A DNA stretch of 64,000 nucleotides from Pseudoscleropodium purum (Eukaryota; Streptophyta; Bryopsida; Hypnales; Brachytheciaceae). Position 1 is the first letter of the stretch; the number at the start of each line of letters is the position of its first letter. The stretch covers positions 15,564,501-15,628,500 of the forward strand of contig OZ017796.1 in NCBI GenBank assembly GCA_963969395.1. The letters run 5' to 3'. This document shows, piece after piece, positions 10,501-22,294 of this stretch. Both the position numbers and the translations under genes were made by a program. The notes under the pieces were generated by a model. It searched no databases. It saw only the letters and a list, made by a program, of their open reading frames with translations, and had not been told where the DNA came from.

Positions 10501-12745
10501 TTCCACATTCTTGTGATTGACGTGTCAACAGAAATCTAACTTCCAGTAATATCCAGTATTAGTTAACTGACTGTGTGTAACTTGGATGTCGATCTGCGCC
10601 CTACTTTGCGTACGTCTGAGAGAAATTATTCAAATTCTAAAGCCATTACACAACTTCGTCAGGAGTACAGGTGTGATTATGTACATTCTACTGTCGGGGT
10701 TCTCTCCGTTCGACGATGCAAACGAGGCGATTTTATTTCAAAAAATCAAGACGGGGATGTACAGTATGAAGCAACCTGTTTGGGAAACCGTTTCCTATGA
10801 CGGTAAGTCATTAATTCATCTCTTAGTTTCCCATCGTCACCAAATATGCAATTGTAGTAAATAACACTGGCCTGCACCAGTCCTTATTACAGGCCCATCA
10901 AGGGTACGTTCACATCGAGGGGATATCTTAACCGCCATGTTGAGGATTTAGGTTGAAAAGAGGAATCCTGAGGTTGTTTTGGTAGCGTTCTTTTGTCCCT
11001 CTCAAGCTTAGGATATTCCCGATTGGCATGAATGTACCCTGAGTTGGTAGTCTCAATAACTCAACTAGGATTGGCAATGGACGACACAGGCAAGGACTTG
11101 ATGCGAAGACTTTTGGTGACCATGCCAGAGAAGAGGCTAACAGCAAAGCAGGCGTTGCGACACCCATGGTTCCAGGTAAAGAAATAAATAAAGAACCCCT
11201 CTTATTGAATCCCCGTCTACAAAGAGGTAGCACTAGTGGAAAGGAGATATTTCAGCACCAAGGAAGAGCGTGGTGCCAAAAGCCCATATGGGCAGCAATT
11301 TTTCACGGGTGACTTAGGACAAAGCAGGCTATCAATACGTTGTTGGAGCAGATTTGGTAGCAACAGGCTCAAATCTCACGATGTTCGTGAAATTTCGCCA
11401 GCGCAAATTCAAAAATGCTGCATATGGGCCTTTAGCACAACTCCCTTACATTATTCCTCGGTGTTCAAATACCTCCTTTCTATTAGTGTAGGATTAGTGT
11501 GGAGCGAATGGCTTCATATTCTGGTGGATACATTGTGATAGATACTCTACTCTCCACAGATAATGCTCATGGAGGATCCGATGGCAGACTACCCAGAAAA
11601 GCAGGGAACTAGTGGTGATCCGCTGGAAAGAAACGAAGTCGTCACTAAGCAACTGGAGCAGCAGATCGAAGCAAGACAAGAAGTGATTGAAAAATCGGAG
11701 GAGAAACTTCCACCAACTCCAAAAACGGAGCCTGGAGAGGTCCTTGCTCCGTTACAGATCACGACGAGTAACAATGAAGACCAAGCCACACAGAAACCAA
11801 CTGCCGTTCGACAGGTGAGACCTTGTTCAGAGCAAATGATGTCGATCTATTCAAGAATATCCATGTTTGATTTCTACAACTGAACTGACCCTACGGACGG
11901 TACTCTATTTCCAACTAGCTGCTCTTTAATTTGTACCCTGAACTGCCGTTTATGAACTTCCTTCGCCAGTGCACCATCTTACTGAAGTTTGCTTCAAATG
12001 TATAGTACACATGCCTTTAACCGGATACTTCCAATAACCGGATATCCCACCAGACACTCCACTTTGAACCTGTCCGGTGAAGGAAAAGATGAATTTTGAA
12101 ATGTACAGTACAGTACCCAACCCAATTCAAAACCCAACCCTCACTCTCCTAATGGGATTTGCAGTGTCCGGTGAAGGGCATTTGTGTCGTTTCGTAAAAG
12201 CTACAAACCTAAGTCAAGTTCTACAATTGAGAAAGGGCACAACTTTTTCCATGAAACCTTAATTATTTTAATGAACTTTGGAAGTCAACTCCAATTGTAT
12301 TCACCATTTCCAAAACATGAAGACTTGAGTAGTACCCACAGACTAAGAATTAGTGCTAACTAAGTCATATGTGACCGGTCATTGGCATCTGTACTACATA
12401 TTGGAGTGACTTCATTGTCTACTAGTCAGGCTCACTTTCCTATGTGCCCTGGCCTGAGTAAAGTACAACCTCCCAATGCAGCACAACATGAGTGACAAAG
12501 TCCACGCCCCACAAGAAATCGACGAAAAGCCAGAGACACTGGTCCAAGAACTTGGTGAAAAGATGGAGACCATTGTCCAGGAAATTGTTGAACAACTAGG
12601 GATTATGGTCGAAGCAAGTGGTGAAAAACTAGAGATTGTCCAACGAGGTCAGGAACCAAGTGATCATCATTCAGAGGTACAAGAATTGAAGAGCCAGGAG
12701 GAAATAGGCAGCATCACAGAAACCGAAACAAGGTCGGCATCGTAA
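7585..12745 (+). CDS. CaMK-type Ser/Thr protein kinase without EF-hands, 10 exons
   Basis: Exons: 7585-7813, 8375-8502, 8672-8745, 8925-9063, 9959-10085, 10346-10406, 10663-10802, 11069-11175, 11560-11814, 12482-12745. All junctions are GT-AG and in phase, giving 507 aa. The domain shows the glycine loop GVGGFSIV (74-81), VAIK lysine 96, HRDLK with catalytic Asp188, Asn193, DFG at 209-211, Thr224 in the activation loop and APE at 233-235, so it should be active. Subdomains IX-XI ([18 protein letters not shown] and [13 protein letters not shown]) are typical of the CaMK/CDPK group. Instead of a CDPK junction and EF-hands, a Glu/Lys-rich tail follows, with 11-residue repeats at 438-474. There is no N-terminal Gly for myristoylation. 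The start is the first ATG in the GC-richer exon; upstream in-frame starts are non-ATG. A GTAAGT overlaps the stop codon, so an extra exon is possible. Substrate and activator are unknown. Confidence 0.88.
9245..9400. mobile_element. Short MITE-like element in kinase intron 4
   Basis: catggaattggcggcattt near 9250 is mirrored by the inverted aattgcgccaattccaca near 9372-9390. The interior carries aaatctatacc..tcctag, also present inside the element at 1286-1597, linking the two as one family. It lies inside the 895 bp intron 4, by far the longest intron of the gene, and does not touch a splice site. Confidence 0.5.
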
Positions 12746-12897
12746 GTGAGAAGCCTTGCAGAGGTGCAAGGACATAATTTGATATACGGAAGGTAGTAGT
12801 CACATTTCGTCCAACAGGATTTCTGAGACGTACCCGAGTAAAGAATGTGAGACTGGACTACCCAAGTGACATGTAACATGCTCTTGTTGGATTACAG

Positions 12898-12967
12898 GCA
12901 TGGTCACTGGTGGTCATGGCTTTACTATCACACTCCCGAGATCCCAAACATTCTGCTGAACTCTTAG
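12898..12967 (+). other. Possible alternative last exon of the kinase gene
   Basis: GTAAGTGAG at 12742 is a perfect donor overlapping the annotated stop codon (TCG TAA GTG). Splicing from 12741 to the acceptor ATTACAG at 12891-12897 keeps phase and adds 22 residues, HGHWWSWLYYHTPEIPNILL plus NS, before a TAG at 12965-12967. That would make a 529 aa protein with an aromatic, hydrophobic end in place of the 507 aa form. Either form, or both, could exist. Confidence 0.4.
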
Positions 12968-13039
12968 AATGTAATTAGTAAACAGAACTCTAAATAAATA
13001 AATAAGACTGAATAAATACGACCTGAGCTAGAGATTGAG

Positions 13040-14050
13040 AGGTTTGTAGCTAGTTGCAGGTGAGCCTCTCAAATATGGAGGACGCATGCAAAGCAAAGCG
13101 TGTATTGTTTTCTTCTCGCTCGTTCATCAAACGGTGCGAACATCCACCTCCGTGGCCCGCCCAGCGACATGCATTTCGGTTGAATGTCCAGAAAATCATC
13201 ACTCTCGTCCCACTTCTTGGGACTCGAGGACGCGGGGAGAGTTATCGAGCTCGACAGTCTTCTGCACAGGGGTTTTACAAGAAGCAGCCTTGACCCTACC
13301 TGAACATGTAAATCCGAGAATAATTTATCACTAACCTTCACAACTTATAGGCTCGAAATCCCACGCACGTACATGAAACAGAAGAGTTCAAGACAGGATA
13401 TCCAAACGCAGCTAGGCAAATGTCGATCGAGTACTCACATGGCCCATGAAGGTCGTCAATGTCGCAACTCGTCTCGCAGAGTTTGAAGAGAACTGCTTCT
13501 TGGAGTACCAATCGAGCTCCATTAATTCAAGCCTTGGAGAATCAATATATATTCGCAGTTTGTGCAAGCAAAAATCGAAATCTCCACAACTTAGACAAGC
13601 TGGTCGATCTTCTTGCCTACACGAGAACGACAAAGCCCTAGCTGGAATTGCCACACGTCGAGTGCCGTTCCTTGGAGTGTAAACTTTGCCCAGAAGATCT
13701 AGTCCACCGTCACAGCAATTTCAAGTCAAGGATCGGAGACTCTCTCTAGCGATATACTCTGCACCTAGCTCACTGAGACTACAATGTTCACAAAACGAGT
13801 GCAAATCACGAAACTAGTACGCAGATCCTCGAGCAAGAAACCATCGATCAAATGGTGAACCAAGTGGCTCCCTGACCATCTTTTCGGTGACAGTCGCCGT
13901 GATTCTGCAATTGCAACCAGCCGGCTGGCTGCTGTGGTGCACGCTTTTCCGAAGCTCGACAGTGAAGTTGACGTACAGTTCTGATTTGGACGACGGAGAG
14001 CTTCACTTTCACTTGCAGTAAAGTAGTGTAAGCTTATGATGCGCAAGGAA
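13040..14050. other. GC-richer patch, possible unrecognised gene or promoter
   Basis: About 1 kb at near 50 percent G+C contrasts with AT-rich DNA on the far side. Several open frames of 70-90 codons exist on both strands (for example 13069-13341 minus, with PKKWDESDDFLDIQPK), but none resembles a family I know and they compete with each other. It may hold the 3' region of the kinase gene or a separate, poorly conserved gene. Confidence 0.3.
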
Positions 14051-14515
14051 TGTTAGGCAAGCCGGTTCTATCAATATCCACCCACTTGACACAGGGCCTT
14101 CATGCCATACTGTAAATAAACCAAGTTGAGGTGCATTTGCCACATCCTCTGCCACGTCTGAATCTCATTAAATAGGGACGGCTCTATTTTTCACTCGCCT
14201 TTACACCGAAAGATATTTAAGGTAGAAGTACCTATTTCAGACAACTTAAGCATTTCAGCTTGTAAGAAAGTTGTGGGGAAACTAAGTTCAATGTGTGCAA
14301 AAATAAGGATGAGGAAGAATGAAAAAAAAAAAAAAAATGAGTTTTCTCCTCTAAGAATAAAATTTTATTCATTATAAATATGGATTTTTTCATTTAAACC
14401 CATTCAGGTCTCAAAGACTATTAAGGTTAGCTTTGACGTTTCTCCCTTAACCAAGAAGGAAGAGAGATGAATGGATGAAAAGGTACAAACAATGAATCTT
14501 TTTCAATGATTAAGG

Positions 14516-14790
14516 TAGTAGGTCCATAAACCATTAAATTGACCATTTAAGGAATAAAATTGGTTTTGGGGGAGGTGAAACTTCTTGAAATGTTTTTCAA
14601 TAAATTTTTCTTACAAGACAAGTCGAATTAGCATCTAATCCAAGTCGTTTCATATTTTTTGGAGCTTTGTGGAATTAGTTACAAATTTTTGAAGTTGGAA
14701 AAAAGTAGTCATTTGTAGTCATTAAAAACAACTACCTCCTAAAATGTGCATAGTTGGTACATTGAAGAAAGAAAAATGTACCTCTAAGTC
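14516..14790 (+). repeat. Dispersed repeat family R1, copy 1
   Basis: Begins with ttaaggtagtaggtccataa and contains a near-identical core (catattttttggagctttgt followed by ggaattagtta) also found at 50611-50941, and inverted at 62490-62700 and 63220-63478. It ends near the word ggtacattgaagaaag. This looks like a non-autonomous element; its right terminus is unclear in this copy. Confidence 0.65.
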
Positions 14791-15109
14791 ATGTTTGCTT
14801 TTAATGCCCAGTTAGAATTCAAGCCTCCTACTTTAGTGCATTTAATTGTTGTCCACAATAGGTCAACCTATAAAGCCATTGTAGAGGACCTATTCAAAAT
14901 AGGTACTTCTACTATAATACAAAGTATTAAGATTTGGTATTTCCCTGGTTTACTCTCACTCAAACCGAAACTTCAAGCTCACTTGGAAGTCATTTTTTTC
15001 ATTTTTGATATTTTTTGGTTTCTGGGGCAAGTGACAAACATTGCTTCAATTTTTTCTCCTCACTTATTCCATTGTTTTTTTTGTCTTTTTGATTCTTCCT
15101 CAAAATTTT

Positions 15110-15990
15110 GTACAACTCTTATCAAGGCCCCATAGCCCCGAAGTCATTTTTATGTAAAAAAACATTCAAAATTGCCACTTTTGTTGCCTTCACCCAAGAC
15201 TAAAATTGAAAAAATATATATTTTTAGAATCTAACCACATGATCTTGTACTTCACTTGTCTCAAATCATGTGGTAAAACTTTCATGAAGTTTGACCATAC
15301 AGATTAGAAGATATTAACATTCAAAGTTGGAAAAAAAATGTTTTTGAATGTTGGCCTATAATTTCAAGTTATGACTTTGACCACCATTTATGGAAATTTT
15401 TTGCCGTGAAGACTTTGAATGAAAAAAATTTCCATGTTGAAGAATTGAGTTGAAATTTATGGTAAAAAATTTCAAAAAACATACAATTGATTTTCAATTT
15501 TTTTTAAATTATTAAGTAGAAGTAGGTTAGTAGGTCCAAGATTGAATAAAAAACTAAATCATTAGTAGTTCTAAGATGAAATTGAAGCACAATAATCCCT
15601 AACGTGAGATTATTCCAACAAGAAAATTTTATCCTAATAAAGAATTTATTTTGAGAAAATGTGAAAATTGCATTAAAATATGAATCATATGTTATTTTTT
15701 CAAGAAGAAGCTTAGATTGCCTAAAAATAAGATTGTCTATTACTTTCCATCACTCGTCCAAAATATAGAATGAATCAAAGCTACAAATATAGATAAAGAT
15801 GTTTGAGGAAAAAAAATTGAACATTTTATTTTGACTTTTATTTATTTATTTTTAATTACTTGCCAACCCCATTTTCAACTCAATCTGATATAATTTTTGT
15901 TTTCAAACATCTATTGAAATAAGAATTATATTTACAAAAAGCCAATGTGTTTTCTTATTTTCAAATAAAATTTAAAAAAATTGTGATGAA
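15110..15990 (-). repeat. Degraded inverted copy of the 0.9 kb TTAA-flanked family
   Basis: caaaattgccacttttgttg, the stretch around agattagaagatattaacat, and ttaagtagaagtaggtta match, inverted, the interior of the element at 47267-48193. The ends are degraded and no TTAA pair is recognisable. Confidence 0.5.
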
Positions 15991-16479
15991 AATTGAGACA
16001 ATAGGAGTTAATCTAAAATCCATTGTCCCCTAAAGAGAACATGGGACTTTAGAAGTTAACAAAAATGCATTCATTCTATAAATATGGTGAATATTAATAT
16101 AAACATTGTTGTACATGGATGAAAAAGATTGGAAGCAAGAATTTGGGCTAGATGAACTATTCCAATGTTTCACTATGAATTGCAAGTGAAGACTTTTTTG
16201 AAATTGCCACCACCTAGGTTTTCACTTAATTATGTAAGAACCACAAGTTGATATTGCATACATTTGTCTTTGGTCACCTTGAAAAGTCTAATTTAGGAGT
16301 CCATTACATTAACTCTTGCCACATGAACACATAGATCTTGATGAAGCCTATAGAAAGGCAATGAAGGGAAGGAATTTGGAAAAAAAAATAAAGGTATGGA
16401 CAAAAGCTACTGAGGAGTTATAAACAAAATAGGAAAAGAAGGCCACTAACATTAGAAGTAATGGTAAAGGTTGTCCCTA

Positions 16480-16560
16480 GTTGTAATAGTAGAATTAAAG
16501 AAAGGTTTAACTAAAAATAGTACAAAAGAAATTCCATTAGATCCCAATTTAGGTGCTCCT
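16480..16560 (+). repeat. Short dispersed repeat shared with 62265-62350
   Basis: ctagttgtaata, ggtttaactaa and aatagtacaaaagaaa occur in the same order here and at about 62265-62335. This marks a two-copy dispersed repeat in the window, of unknown class. Confidence 0.55.
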
Positions 16561-16890
16561 AGGAATTTTTGGCAAACCATAAACCTCATTCCCGTCAGAA
16601 CAAGTGTCAACACAAAGAGTCCCTTTGCAAGCAATGTCAACATCGGGAATGAAAGAACATACAACAACTCATACAACAACTCCTCCGACAAACCAAACAC
16701 TACCATGGTAGACCATGAACCTCATCCCCATGAGAACAAGTGTCAAAACAAAGAGCCCCTATGCAAGCAATGTCAACATGGGGAGTGGAGGGACATACAA
16801 CAACAACTCCTGCGCCAACACAAAGAGTCCCTATGCAAGCAATGTCAACATGGGGAGTTGAACCAGGAACCTTGTGAATTCCATCAGAAA
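16560..16890 (+). repeat. Tandem repeat inside an open frame, CKQCQHGE units
   Basis: A frame open from 16471 to 17052 contains three imperfect DNA repeats (agagtccctatgcaagcaat and gtcaacatggggag). Two of them translate as CKQCQHGE; the first has diverged. The spacing is not constant (about 135 and 75 bp). The frame begins inside a dispersed repeat, and its downstream part has no recognisable domain. I regard it as repeat DNA that happens to be open; a repeat-containing protein fragment is possible. Confidence 0.4.
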
Positions 16891-16899
16891 CCCCTACAA

Positions 16900-17775
16900 C
16901 CTACCCATCACTTGGGTAGTCATTTTGGACCAGCTCCAACGAAGTTTTATCTTGCATTGCACAGACTTTCCAATTTACTCTTCTCTCTCTCTCTCTCCAA
17001 ATTGAAAGAGTTGTGTCTGTTTTACGTGCTACCTTCGGCAGATCGGTCATAGCAGCGCCGGATGATGAGATTCTTCTCACCAGAATCACGCACGGCTCAA
17101 CAAGACTCAAGATTACCAGGCACATGAATACTCCGTATTACTTATTATTGCATGTTTCCATAAATGATTAGGCACCATAGCCAAGGAGCCAATGAAGTTA
17201 GCTGAGTGGACTCAATCCTCCGTTGTTACTATACTTAGCAGAAATGAAATGGTCCAGTCGCCGAGGTCGGTTCCGAGGTCAACCGGCGCCAACGTTATCA
17301 ACACCGAACAACCTCTCCAACGACTTCGCAGACTCACATCATTTCGAAAGTATCGATCAATTGTTCTTCCGCTGTGGCAGTTTCTGGCGAACATGCAATT
17401 ACAAGTTTTACAAGTTCAAGTGCTGAAAGTTCAGCTGAAAGATTAGTCAAAAAAAAAGGCTAGGGTTGTGACACGTTCTCTGACGGAATGAAATTTCTAT
17501 GAAGAATGAGAAGGTACGGAGTGAAAAGAGGAGTCAATAAGACTGCCTTCCTCCATGAAGAAGGTATGACACCCTATTTGAGGATCATGAGAATGGAGGA
17601 AAATGGAGAGAAATGGAGAGAAATGGAGAAACTTCTAAAGTCACGTCCATTCTTCACCTTGAGAGAAGAAGAGAACAACTTCTCAATCTTTAAAGAATGG
17701 GCCATTGGCAATTCAAGGAGAGAGTGTCACAACCTCATTCTCTGTGAAGTTAAAAGTACTCAAACTGGTATATAG
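16900..17775. other. Moderately GC-rich stretch with unrecognised short ORFs
   Basis: Overlapping open frames of 60-89 codons occur on both strands (17192-17446, 17223-17426 and 17506-17775 plus; 16901-17125 minus). None has a recognisable motif. A (tc)n tract lies at about 16981-16996 and a gagaaatgga tandem repeat at about 17598-17625. It may be remnants of an old gene. Confidence 0.3.
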
Positions 17776-20085
17776 ACCAAATCCAAATTTTTCACCTTGG
17801 AGATGAATGTAATTATAGTATGCCTCTAATTTTAATGTTGTTGGTTAATTTTGTACTTCTCAACCTTCACTATACTCAATCAAAGTAGGGACACCTAAAT
17901 TTGCAATGTTTTCTACTATGCATAGTTTTCAAATATTCTTTGAGTGTGAATTTTTCAATATTTTCTAGTTGGCAAATGAAAGGAGATTTATATATATATA
18001 TATATACACACTAAATAATGTATCATTATTTGGGGTATTATATACAATAGTTACAAAAGTCAAAGTTCTTTGGATAGGTGTTTTAAAATAAATTCTTCAA
18101 CATTACATATTTAGGAGATGTACATAGTGTGAGCATCTTAGCAAGTGGCACTTTAGGCAACCAATACTTTTGGATGTTTTTCGAGGTGTTCCTACTGTAC
18201 TATGTATGTATATGACTATAATTATTTTACAAAAGTCACTCTTTTTTACATTAGTACAAAGTGAAATTATTTTACTATATTTTATTAATTTTCACCTTTT
18301 TTTTGTAATAGCACTAATTCCATCGTACACTTGGCATTCATTCTTGTGTTGTCGTTTAGCTTACATTGCAAATTGAAGGCTGATGACACAAGGACACAAG
18401 AGCACATAGGTAGAAGTGTGGGGTAGTAAGTCGGTGTTTTTGGAGGGTTTTGGTACTAATCCTTTAAATGATCTTATAAATTAGCAATATGAAGGTGGAA
18501 TAGGTGGAATATTCTACCATATATAGAGATGCAAGTTCAAACAAAATTCCAAGAAATTGATGAATGCAAAAGGATCAATTGCCAAGAGCATTATTGGATT
18601 AGGATGTTTTTCAAGAGAAATTGTCAATCACTACCATTTGAGGGTTCGTTGATTAAGATTGAAAATAGAAACAATATTTTTTAATTTCAAGCATGAAAAA
18701 ATTTAGTATACCATTATGGGAAAGTTTGAAAAAAATTTCAATCCATTTGACCATATAGAGTGCAAGGTTATAATGTTTGAAGTGAAAGAAAGAGTTTATT
18801 TTTTATCTTGTTAGTTAGGGTGAACATACTTTGAGCCCTTTTAGAATGAGATTCCAAATTGAGCTTCTACACTATTAAGTAGATTACATCTTGCTAGATG
18901 CACTCATGCAAAACTACAAGAACAAATTAGGAGTCAACTTTAAGGCAATATCACCTAATTCTAACATGTTCTACAATCAACCCCTACATGTTTGTACCCT
19001 AAAATATATATGGTAGCTTTAATCATGAGAGCCTAGAATTGCACAGGGTACCCCTACTTTCAACACTTTGAATATTCATAGTTTATCACACAATGTCCCA
19101 AAAATGTATTCTAAAACAATCTAAAATCTATTTTTTTAACACCAAGAAGATTTCTTAAAACCTTTTTTCAATATTATAACAAAAAATACATTAAATTGTT
19201 TACACCAATGCATTTAGGTGTAGTTACTTTACTCTAAATCACCTTGCCTAATACAAAGATGTCAAGTAAAATTCAAAATTGACTTTATGTGAACCTACCC
19301 AATTTATATCCTTGATGTCATTTTTTAAAGAGACTTCAATTTTTTAGATTCAAAATTTGATATATTTTTTTGGCACGAGATTTAATAAAATTACATTGAA
19401 TAGAAAGAAAAAATGAGAAAAAGTTCAATTAGTAGATTAGGGAAGTTGAGGGGCTTGACGATGAAAGGTCAAAGCTCCAAGGCCTTATTGTAGTGCTAGA
19501 ATCTAGGTACATCACAAAAAAAAATTCTCCAACCTATGAGCAATTTGAAAATTTGACATTTTTCAAATGGCCATCAAAATCCAAAAAGAATTTTAGTTCA
19601 TTTCTACCACTTTGAAAAGGGAGTGGAAAAATGTTTACATTGTAGTGTTTTGTTGTCTTCAATTTTTTAATTTGAGAGAATTTTTGTCATTGAAGAAATA
19701 GGTGGTGTTTGATGTTGGCCTTGGCAAGAAGGTTTTGGAATCTCCACAAGTTCAATGTTTACATATATTAGAATTGTTATTTTTTAGTTATAGTTGTTCC
19801 AATTGGAGTTAGGACATTTGACTTTATATATTTTTTGGGACATAGATTTTTTTGTAAATACCAAAAATGTTACATAACTATTAAAAAATTATTTACATTT
19901 GTACAAACGTGTCCAATTCATAGTTATACCAACAATTTTTTATGTTAAATAAATAGCATATGCATTTAAAAGAAAGAAAAATGAATGAATGTATTATATT
20001 TTGCAAGATGATCAAATATAGGCTTATATTAAGAGTGAGGAATCCTATATGGAGAAGTAAAATATAACATTAACCAATTACAAAA
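17776..20085. other. AT-rich intergenic DNA with a (TA)n tract
   Basis: No gene is recognised. A (TA)n microsatellite lies at about 17988-18008. Around 18550-18800, words resembling the TTAA-flanked family (tttgaccatatagagtgcaa) indicate an old fragment. The remainder is poly-A/T-rich with stops in every frame. Confidence 0.5.
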
Positions 20086-20090
20086 AGGAA

Positions 20091-20820
20091 TTAATTATGT
20101 CAATGAATTCTTGCCAACCTCTAAGTGATTTTGACTATGTTTCACCAAAACCACTCCAAAACTACCATTTCTATTACAAGTTACAAATTTTAGAAAAAAA
20201 GATTTTTGGACTCATTTTATCCATAGGATCTTGTACTATGCTGGTTTAAATAGGTGCGCAAAAATTTCAAAAATTTCCACAATGTATATTGCAAGATATT
20301 AGCATTTGAAGTAACAAAACCCTTTTACTTTTGCCCTTCAATAAATCAGGCAGTTGCACTTCATAAGGTCACATTTGTATGAAAAAATGTTCAAAATAGT
20401 GGTTACTTTCTGAATTCATTCTTCAAGTCAAGTTGGAATTGTACAACATATAGGAAAAAAATAGTATGTAGAAAGAAGTAGAAAATGATTCAAGATACTA
20501 AATTGTTAACAAAATTATTTATGAAATTGAAAAATGCCAATCCCAATGGTTGTAATGTTATAATAAACAATCTATACCTAAAGTTTTTATTTTTTTTCCA
20601 AAAATATTGAAAATTGAGTTAAATAAAGGACTTTGAAGTTCATCTTAGAGTAGAAATTCAATAATAACCCGCAAATTCTCACAAACTAAAATTCCTTGTA
20701 ACTTTTGACTCATTGATCAAAATCAAATGGTTAAAAGTTTTTGATATATATACAAATCTAGAGAACCACTTTCAAATTTGAATTTTTAAAAAGGGATTTT
20801 ATACAAAGTTTTTTTTGTTG
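20091..20820 (-). repeat. Inverted, truncated copy of the TTAA-flanked repeat family
   Basis: Long colinear similarity to the reverse complement of the element at 46003-46911: ccactccaaaactacc, atattgcaagatattagcat, ttgtacaacatataggaaaa, caatcccaatggttg and tattgaaaattgagtt all appear in inverted order. A TTAA lies at 20091-20094 at the expected end. The other end fades out near 20820. Confidence 0.65.
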
Positions 20821-22290
20821 CTCAAATTGCCTACAAATGAGCAATGAAAAGTACATATCAGATAATAACTTTTTAACCATGTAGTCAAAAGTTATTAAAA
20901 TTGTTGAGCCTTAAAGCTATTCCTCCGGTACATGTTATGTTAAAATTTAAAGTGAAAAAATAAAAACTCCATTTGTAGTGAGTTGCTCAAAATTGCTATA
21001 TTGCTAAAAAAACATAGTTTGAGTATTTAGGAGTTAAAAGATGGTTTATGAGAATGGAATAATGAGATTCCCATCATCATTATTGTTGACAAAATCCCCC
21101 CTATGTGTCTTCTTTAGTCACTATTGACATCAACAAAGTGATTATATATATAATTAAGAAAAACAATGTCTCTCCCTTGCAACACAATCATAGACAATTC
21201 TTCACAACAATGCAAATCTTTAGTTTTTGAATTGTCTATTTAGGAGAAAAAATTGCTTTTCAACTTTTTGAATTAGGTGAGGTGACTACTATACCTATTA
21301 CCTATAGTAAGGCACTACATAACATTTAGCATTCTATAACTTTATTGACTTTCTTTCAATAGGATGATGTGGAATGTTCTATATCCTATTAGTAGCTACA
21401 AAGGCACATGTTATTAAACAAAACAATGGTGAATAATATTAAAAGCAATCAATAATTATATTCATATTCAATTTAATCAATAATCAAATTGAATGTGTCA
21501 TTTAAATATGGTAGGTGCCACTTCAAGAATATGTGTCATTAAAAATAGTTGGATGGTCTTCATCAAAGAATTGAAGGTTGAGCCTTTGAAGGCTAAAGTA
21601 TATGACTTACTACCTTCTAAATGCCCAATGCACCAAATTTGGGTGTCAACAATACTTTGAAGTTAAATAAAACCTTATCAAACTACTATTTTTAGTAGTT
21701 ATATTATATATAAAATTCTTTTTGAAGTCTAATTTTTAGCATTAAAAATTTGATTCTAAAAATGAATGATTGTGATTTTTCTATTCAAGATTTTAAGAAG
21801 GGGTGTCCATTGCAAATCTTGATTTTTTAGTGTTGAGGGCTCATGGAAATGAACTTCAAGTATACTAATCTTGAAAGAAATTCATGTTAGAAATTCATTT
21901 AAAAAATTATAGAGTAGATTTTTAGAAGCCGTAAATTGATTGGGATTATGCATATTATTCATAAAATCCTATTTAACATCATAATTTTTTAGTGCCCAAT
22001 TTTTTTAATTTGATTTATAAAAAGAAGATTGAAAGGCTTCAAACCACTTTCTTAGTTTTAACACCCCCATGATCAAACATTATAATCTTTTCATCCTTGA
22101 GTGATGTTATCATGCTTTCTTTTCCAATGTGATGTCTAACATGTCTAGTTTCAATTTGTACAATTACAAATCCAAAAAATATGATGAACCTTATCAAAAT
22201 GTTGACTTTTTGTACAATTTGTAGCAAATTTCAAGAAGCTCAAAAAAGGCCTTGGACATTACATTTAGGGATTTGAACATCGCCTGAAAG
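20821..22290. other. AT-rich intergenic DNA, no gene recognised
   Basis: Very AT-rich, with no ORF of interest and no clear inverted ends. Composition changes abruptly at about 22290, where the GC-rich leader of the next gene begins. Confidence 0.5.
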
Positions 22291-22294
22291 GGAT

